In this document: piece by piece, positions 58,232 to 64,000 of the stretch
Position numbering within the stretch: position 1 is the stretch's first letter
Layout: each line of letters starts with the position of its first letter
NCBI GenBank assembly: GCA_021397845.1
Contig: CM038052.1
Coordinates: forward strand, 149,260,854 to 149,324,853
Origin: Areca catechu
Lineage: Eukaryota; Streptophyta; Magnoliopsida; Arecales; Arecaceae
DNA: 64,000 nt
Direction: 5' to 3'
Made by a program: the position numbers and the translations under genes
Notes under the pieces: generated by a model
Seen by the model: the letters and a program-made list of their open reading frames with translations, nothing else
What the model was told of the DNA's origin: nothing
Database searches by the model: none

Positions 58232-59303
58232 TGATGAGAGACAAGAGTGAAGGATCATTGACGAGCTAAGAAGTCACTTGGGACAGGGTACCACCAGAAT
58301 TTTTTCTTTTATTTTTTCTTCTATGGAGGTGGTGAAGGAAACAATAAGGATGGAAGACATAAGTTTGGACTCTCATGGACTTTAGGACTCTCATGGAGAG
58401 GCTTCTCACCTCTAAGGCATCCCGCCGAGACAACTCACCTCTAGGGCATCCCATCCATCTCACTAACGGAGCCGTGAGGGTAAATTTCAAAGACCATGAA
58501 GGGGATAAAGAAGATGGAAACTCTTATGAACTTTGGGACACATTCACGGAGAGATATCTCACCTTTAGGGCATCCCACCCATCTCACCTGTTAGTCTAGG
58601 GTATCCCACCCATCTCACTAATGGAGCCATGAAGATAAATCTCAAAGCTCATGAAGGTGGAATCAAAGGAAAGGCGATAACTAGAAGGGCATCACACCCT
58701 CTCCAGAACACAAACAAAAGGGCATCACACCACCAAAGAACTCAAGCTGATTTAAATCTTTGTTGATTGATTGATTCTTACAAGGGTTGATGGGGTATTT
58801 ATAGGCCCCAATCAAGAGATAAGGATGGGATAACTAACCTAAGGGAGTTATAACAAGAAACAAGAATTAGTTGTAATAACTACTTCTAGTTCTAGCTACT
58901 AACTAGTTTAGTTAGGGAGTTGTAACAAGAAACTACTTTTAGTTCTAACTACTAACTAGTTTAGTTAGGGAGTTGTAACAAAAAACTAAAATTAGTTATA
59001 ACCATGCAACCAATTAGCATATGTGGTGGGGTGATGCAGCCTTCCTTGCTGATGTGGCATCCTTGTTGAAGGATGAAGTGGAGAATGAAGTGGCATTCCA
59101 CGTGGCAAGGTGGTTGGAAAGTTGTTCCAAGTAGTTGAGGGGGTTGGAAGTAGTTGAGTTAGTTGGTGCCCAAGAAAGAGGTTGATGATGTGGCGCCCAA
59201 GGAGGTAGTTGGCTTCATGTGGCACCCTCTTGCTGATGCTCCAATCCAGATCTGATAATCGGATGGCTCCTGGATTATCGGATAGCTCTCGGGTCGCCCA
59301 TCA
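58232..59303 (-). mobile_element. 5' LTR of non-autonomous element
   Basis: Slightly shorter than its partner (about 1,072 versus 1,120 bp); part of the difference is one fewer 31-bp unit in the 58440-58600 region. Contains repeated 'gagttgtaacaagaaactac' units at 58845-58985. Confidence 0.8.
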
Positions 59304-61010
59304 TTTTTGCTTTGAAGTTCTGATCTTCATAGTTCAGCTTTAAATAAAACTAGTGTCTAAATTGAACTTTCCAACAATTTATACATTAAGTGCTATTTTA
59401 AACCCTAGCAGTTCCCCTTCCACAGGTCGTCTTACATCAGTATCCACATCCACTGACGTATCAACCACCAACTCACACAAACATGCCTATACAATAATTA
59501 CCCAGACATTAAAATAAGCTTCGATATTGTCCAAGAGTACAACATGTCAACCTCCAAAAAGCCTTACTCATTGTGCCCGTCTGGCCATCTGTACATTATG
59601 ATAGAATCATGAGTTATCCTAAAACTCAAAAAAATTAAGACCATTGCACTGATGTCAAACTAGCAAAGAGGTATGTGTGATGCACATGGGAGGAAAAAAT
59701 ACCAATAAAAAATATGCAAAAAATTAAAATGTCAAAATACACTTAAAATATAAAAACAGAAAAACCTAAAAAGAAATAAAATGTCAAAATACATAAAAGA
59801 TAAGCAAACATAGAACTTAACGAGAATAGCAAATTTCATGGTAATTACTTTACATAAATATCCCCCTTACTGGAGTCTAATCCTCACCTTTGGCTTGTGG
59901 CTGGTGGCCTAATTGGTAAATATTGCTATAAGTGCATTGGGATGGGTCATAATTTTCGAATCTAGATGCTACCCACTTAAATTTTGATCCAATATCTGGT
60001 CCAATCCAACCATATTCTAAATTGGGATGGGTCAAACTGGGTTTTCAATTAATTTATTGGAACCAATGGTGATAATGGGTTGGATTGGGTTTATCCAAAT
60101 CCAAACATAAACCAATATTCTTGGGTGTGAAGTATGGTCAGGTTCAGGTTATTCTTGGGAGTGAGCTATGGTCAGGTTCAGGTTATGGTAAATTTCAGGA
60201 AGAGTCTCTCTCAATATGTAAACATGGAGAAATCCATCAACAATTCATTGAGATAATAGAGGTAGAGGGAACATGCTTGAAGCTTGGTTCCCAGGATAGT
60301 TTGCTACGAGGCAAGTCCCACATGACGGTGATCTCGAACATCACTATACGATAAATCGAAATCAAAGCTTCCAGCTCTTTTAATGAGAACACCTCGAACC
60401 AAAGTGAAACTCAAAAATTAATGAGTATGTACTCCCCACAAGGGGGACGAGACAATAGCCGAATGGGGGAAACATTCCTATTTAATAGTAAACAGCAGCT
60501 GCTTTCCAAGCAGCTTGGTTCTTTAGAATCAACTGTTCTGTAGCACTTGCCATGCACATCAAAACACAAATATATAGAGAACCTTAAAAGCACGGACGGT
60601 TATGATCTGTTTATACCAGCAAGAGTCCAGTATTTTCAGAAAGAAAGAGAGATAATTGAGATATGAGTTTTTAGGGATTTATAAGTTGGGAATTAAAAGC
60701 CTTGCTGCTCAGCAAGTCTGAGATCCTTACATGCCTTTTATTTTCAGTTCATTCCCCCTTTCCATTTTTGTCTCTCAAGATGCCAATTTTTTTTCTTTTT
60801 GAGGTATATGAGTTGGAAGTTGAGAATGGTGTTTTCTTTTGAATTTTTATGAGATGAGACTTGAAAGTCCTATTCCTTAGAAAGTACGAGAGTTGAATTG
60901 ATCTATCCATCTCACTCCTGAAAATCCATGTTTCTCTCCCTTCAAAGAAAAAAATTCAGGACCTAGAAAGTAGATTTCTTTTTTGAGTTAGAGAACCAGC
61001 TTCTTAAAGA
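59304..61010. other. No gene recognised; 34-bp duplication
   Basis: Non-coding AT-rich sequence. At 60117-60184 a 34-bp unit starting 'attcttggg' is present twice in tandem. An 89-codon open frame (60085-60354) overlaps this repeat and has no known domain. Confidence 0.4.
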
Positions 61011-61018
61011 GTACGATA

Positions 61019-61186
61019 CAAAGTTTGCTGTACCAGTCCGTATCATACCGTACTGGTGCTAAACCGGTACACAGTCTCATATTATATCAACACTTGGTAC
61101 ACCTTACTATCTTGTACCACACTGCATATTTATACTATAATAGGATGGTACTAGTATGGGATCTAGTATCAAGATGGCAAACTTTA
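61019..61186. mobile_element. hAT MITE 1
   Basis: Ends CAAAGTTTGCTGTACC and, other strand, TAAAGTTTGCCATCTTG. Flanks GTACGATA and GTATAATA match at 6 of 8 positions; both differences are transitions within a CG. The interior is full of 'ccggtac/gtaccg'-like motifs, as at the right end of the hAT at 50565-55269. Confidence 0.6.
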
Positions 61187-61341
61187 GTATAATATATTAA
61201 AGGCTTGGCACATTTTAACTTTTCCTATCTTGCAGAATTTTTCACACATGGCCGCATGTGAAGTGTGTTGAATATCTGGGTTACATTTAGAGAGAAGGAT
61301 GGATGACTTTGATTAAAGAAAGTGGAAGAGAGAAACACAAG

Positions 61342-61517
61342 TATAGTTTGTCATACCGGTCACTATCGATGCATACCAACCATATTGTACTATATTGGTA
61401 CATAGTATAGGAGGCATACTAAATATTGATATGCCAAACCAATCCCCATACCGGGTGTACCAACAAAATAACAGGATGGTATTGGAATAGGATTTGATAC
61501 CAAGATAGCGAACCTTG
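61342..61517. mobile_element. hAT MITE 2
   Basis: Ends TATAGTTTGTCATACCGG and, other strand, CAAGGTTCGCTATCTTGG. Flanks AACACAAG and AACATAAG match at 7 of 8. Same family as MITE 1. Confidence 0.65.
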
Positions 61518-61787
61518 AACATAAGGCATGATGTGCTTGCTTATTGGAAAGTTGTGCTAAACTGCTAATCCTGTTTTTTTTCTCTTGGTTACAACCTCAA
61601 ATCTTGATTAATAGTAGTAGTTCCGATTTTGCATCTCAATTTGTGTGGGATTCTTATGAATTCATATTATAGGAGAAAATACATAAATTATTATTCTTCT
61701 CTCTTTTTTAGGCTCAAATCTTAAAAGACCATACATAAATAGAATTTTAGAAGACATACATGGAATCTATGTAGTCAACTTTTTTTC

Positions 61788-61970
61788 TATGGTTCACAGA
61801 TACCAGACCATGTACAACTAATATCTTGGTATAATGTTGGTATGGCAAATACAAGGATTAATTTAGCATATTGATACTCAGTACACCCCCTGTACCACAC
61901 ACCGGTTTGGAACTAGTATGGTATGGTAATACCCAATATACATTGGAATGAATCCAAATAGCATACCATG
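61788..61970. mobile_element. hAT MITE 3
   Basis: Ends TATGGTTCACAGATACC and, other strand, CATGGTATGCTATTTGG; interior with 'cggtttggaactagtatgg' type sequence. Flanks (TTTTTTTC, TTTATCCC) match only loosely, so the borders are provisional. Confidence 0.45.
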
Positions 61971-62305
61971 TTTATCCCAATCTCCTTAAATTTTTTGTTT
62001 CTATTTTCGAAAGTCTGAATGTTGTAAGAGAGTGATTAGGTCAGCTGAGTTGCTGATTTTCTAAGGATTTATGAGTAAGGAATAAGAATTCTCAAGAGAG
62101 TCCAAGAAAAAGCATTTCTTTCATTTTTCTTTCCCTTTCTTTTTATTTGACAGGTTGTTTTCTCACATGAACAAACATGAGACAGTGGAACATTTGACAA
62201 CAAATAACAGATATTTTTTAGAAAGTTTGAAGCAAGGTTTTAAATCCCATGAGACAGAAGCGTCCTGATTTTTTGCCCGGAACGGGACGCCCCGTGTCCC
62301 GCCCC

Positions 62306-62380
62306 ATCCCGATGACCGTCCTGATCGGGCATCCTGGTGGCCGTCTCGATCAGGCATCCCGGTGGCCGTCTCGATCGGGC
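62306..62380. repeat. 25-bp subterminal repeat
   Basis: Three units of 'atcccggtggccgtctcgatc'-type sequence at 62306, 62331 and 62356 and a partial fourth, within an otherwise AT-rich area. Confidence 0.8.
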
Positions 62381-62399
62381 ATCCCGGTACATATGATAT

Positions 62400-63024
62400 T
62401 TTTATATATATATTTATTTTTTAAATTTATTTTAAGTTTTTATTATTTTATTTATTGTTTAAATATATTTGATTTTTCAAAATAATGCATTTATGATAAA
62501 CCTGTTCTATTTAAAACTAACATTATAATGTATTATGATTTTTCAGGTTGTTGAAGATTCTTTCTTGATTACCAAGCAACGATTTCTTGTAAATGAATGC
62601 TTGATAAAGCATAACAATTGAAGTTAGATAAAAAAATTGCAATGCATACTACTTGAACTTAGTCACTTGTATCAAAAAATATGATGATGCTAATATTATG
62701 TAATAAATCATTTTCAATATTACAAAAAATGAGTCATCAGTTTAACATAAACATATCAAAATCATTACTAATTCCAAGTGGAATGCCTATGACTCTCATA
62801 AACATCTGGGTCTCGCTCATAATCGGGGCCTTGAATATATTGCCAATTCAGATGCTGGGCGAATCCTTGTTGTTCATTTGTATTTGATATTGTCCAGGAT
62901 AACCTTCTTGATAGTATATTGGATAAGGAACAGGCCATCCTTGATGAGGATAATAAGAGGCAATTTCATACTATGATCCGGAAATATTTCCATAAGATGG
63001 ATGAGAATACTCTTCGGGATATGA
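62400..63024 (-). other. hAT 3' untranslated region
   Basis: AT-rich sequence between the subterminal array and the transposase stop. No other feature seen. Confidence 0.4.
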
Positions 63025-64000
63025 TCATTGAGAATATGCATCTGAATCATTCGCTCCAACAGATTCTATTATGGTTGATGATGATGATGATCTAACTTGT
63101 TCATACTCGAATCTGCGTTTCGCCATCCATGCCATAAACTCCAGATAGGCTTGACGTCGACGCTCCTCAGTTATTCGCAACTCCTCATGAAAACGATCCA
63201 AAATATCTTTATCCTGTGTGCCACGTCCTGCAATAATTTTTTTTCCCCTCCTATAGGCCAGCAACTCTTCCTCATTCTGATATCTAGAACTGCATCTGGC
63301 TCCATGATCCTGGTCCTGTGTAGCATGGCTGAAATATGCTTCTTGTGTAAAAGGACTAATCCCGCATGCTTCACCACCTCCACCTTGATTATCATGATTA
63401 TCAGATCCATCATCACTCTTGCTATCATTATCATCATCACTATTATCCTGAGATGATCTAGGCAATCTAGGATCCGATTCAGGTATCTCGCTATTGTCAT
63501 CTCGAACTGGCACATCATCAATTGCCGCTATTGGATCAATTGTCACCTTCATCTTTGATTTGGACTTTCCATATTTATCTTCAATTGTAGCTCTTTGGCT
63601 TCCTCTAGATTTAAACATTTCATGATCAAATCGTTGATTAGAATCTTCAGATTGCCTGCCACCTGATCTACCATCATCTTTAGCAGTATCTTGCATTCCA
63701 CTCTGAATGGAAGATAAATGAGAAGCCGTCCATTGATCTACATCTCGTATTCCTGCCTCATGTGCTATTGTTTTGCATGGTCGGGAAGGATCCCCTGGCT
63801 CATCCAACACTGGTGGATCCCGTGCTTCTTGATCTGCAACCCAGTTCAATATAGGATCCTCCTCATCATGGACAAAGTCCTCTTCGAATGGATCATCTTG
63901 CTTGGACTCTTTTCCCTCATTGACATACCTGAGCTTCAACCTCATATTATAGTATACAAAGACTAGATCTCTCAATCTTTGTGAGGTTAGACGATTTCTG
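63025..64000 (-). CDS. hAT transposase C-terminus (partial)
   Basis: Open from the window edge (RNRLTSQRLRDLVFVYYNMRL) to the stop near 63025, about 325 codons. The first part, with LRDLVFVYYNMRLKLR and DEEDPILNWV, is the end of the hAT dimerisation region; the same pattern in decayed form is at 53900-54060. The remainder is a long low-complexity tail: acidic and Ser/Asp/Gly-rich (DNSDDDNDSKSDDGSD), then a helical Glu/Arg-rich section (HEELRITEERRRQAYLEFM). This is a longer tail than I expect for the family. The frame is open, so this copy may be younger than the one at 50565-55269. The N-terminal BED finger and catalytic core are outside the window. Confidence 0.7.
   Translation of the reverse strand, partial: RNRLTSQRLRDLVFVYYNMRLKLRYVNEGKESKQDDPFEEDFVHDEEDPILNWVADQEARDPPVLDEPGDPSRPCKTIAHEAGIRDVDQWTASHLSSIQSGMQDTAKDDGRSGGRQSEDSNQRFDHEMFKSRGSQRATIEDKYGKSKSKMKVTIDPIAAIDDVPVRDDNSEIPESDPRLPRSSQDNSDDDNDSKSDDGSDNHDNQGGGGEACGISPFTQEAYFSHATQDQDHGARCSSRYQNEEELLAYRRGKKIIAGRGTQDKDILDRFHEELRITEERRRQAYLEFMAWMAKRRFEYEQVRSSSSSTIIESVGANDSDAYSQ

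Larger units (their letters stand above)
55940..59303 (-). mobile_element. Non-autonomous LTR retrotransposon
   Basis: Two direct repeats of about 1.1 kb (55940-57059 and 58232-59303) flank a 1.17-kb interior. The minus-strand primer-binding site TGGTATCAGAGC lies at 58216-58227, four bases inside the right LTR, so the right LTR is the 5' LTR. A short purine run (AGGAGAA) precedes the left LTR. LTRs begin TGATGGGCGACCC (minus) and end CTCATCA in the right copy. No gag or pol coding sequence is present, so movement would need proteins from another element. No clean 5-bp duplication; the outer left edge is degraded (TAATGCGGG in place of TGATGAGAG). Confidence 0.8.
62233..64000 (-). mobile_element. 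hAT element, continues past window
   Basis: The plus-strand border CAAGGTTTTAAATCCC at 62233 resembles the termini of the neighbouring hAT pieces. It is followed by a GC-rich subterminal array and then, on the minus strand, the C-terminal end of a hAT transposase. The other end and the duplication lie outside the window; the flank at 62225-62232 is GTTTGAAG. Confidence 0.6.

Overview
This window is intergenic or intronic DNA from a large plant nuclear genome. The evidence is stacked LTR retrotransposons primed by initiator-Met tRNA-type sites, CACTA, PIF/Harbinger and hAT DNA transposons, an L1-type LINE with a plant-style RNase H, and GT-AG introns. A monocot, possibly a palm, is my guess from the look of the repeats; no marker in the sequence proves it. 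The only recognisable host-gene sequence is two 3' exons of UFD1, the ubiquitin-fusion-degradation partner of CDC48, at 48591-49197 (minus). Almost every other coding trace is a broken transposable-element gene.

Left third (1-28164): a nest of retroelements. A minus-strand Ty1/copia element runs from its 5' LTR (25846-28164) through gag, pol and an extra downstream ORF to a second LTR (10757-12052 plus 2041-2073). That second LTR has a polypurine tract upstream and a primer-binding site followed by gag sequence downstream, so it appears to be shared by two head-to-tail copies. A deleted Ty3/gypsy element (2074-10751, duplication GGGGA) split this LTR. A 2.3-kb solo LTR (7643-9926, duplication CCCTC) later split the gypsy 3' LTR. 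Another solo LTR (14213-15577) sits in the copia extra ORF, a CACTA element (21034-25564) sits in copia gag, and a 1-kb hAT-like element (26989-27981) sits in the right LTR. Several insertions can be checked against an empty site in the sister LTR.

Middle (28165-41930): minisatellites, then a 9.8-kb PIF/Harbinger element (30440-40240). Its DDE transposase has all three catalytic residues but carries small frameshifts. In the same terminal exon and frame, just past one stop codon, lies an RNase H1-type hybrid-binding (viroplasmin-like) domain. The rest of the element holds a 253-bp tandem repeat (three copies plus a diverged one) and a 167-bp tandem repeat (about six to seven copies). I consider this element the most unusual object in the window.

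Right third (41930-64000): a 5'-truncated L1 LINE (44245-47610, minus); the UFD1 exons; a decayed 4.7-kb hAT element with a perfect 8-bp duplication (50565-55269); a short non-autonomous LTR retrotransposon (55940-59303, minus); three small hAT MITEs (61019-61970); and the 3' part of another hAT element running off the right edge (62233-64000, minus). The terminal sequences and C-terminal protein features suggest these hAT pieces are related.
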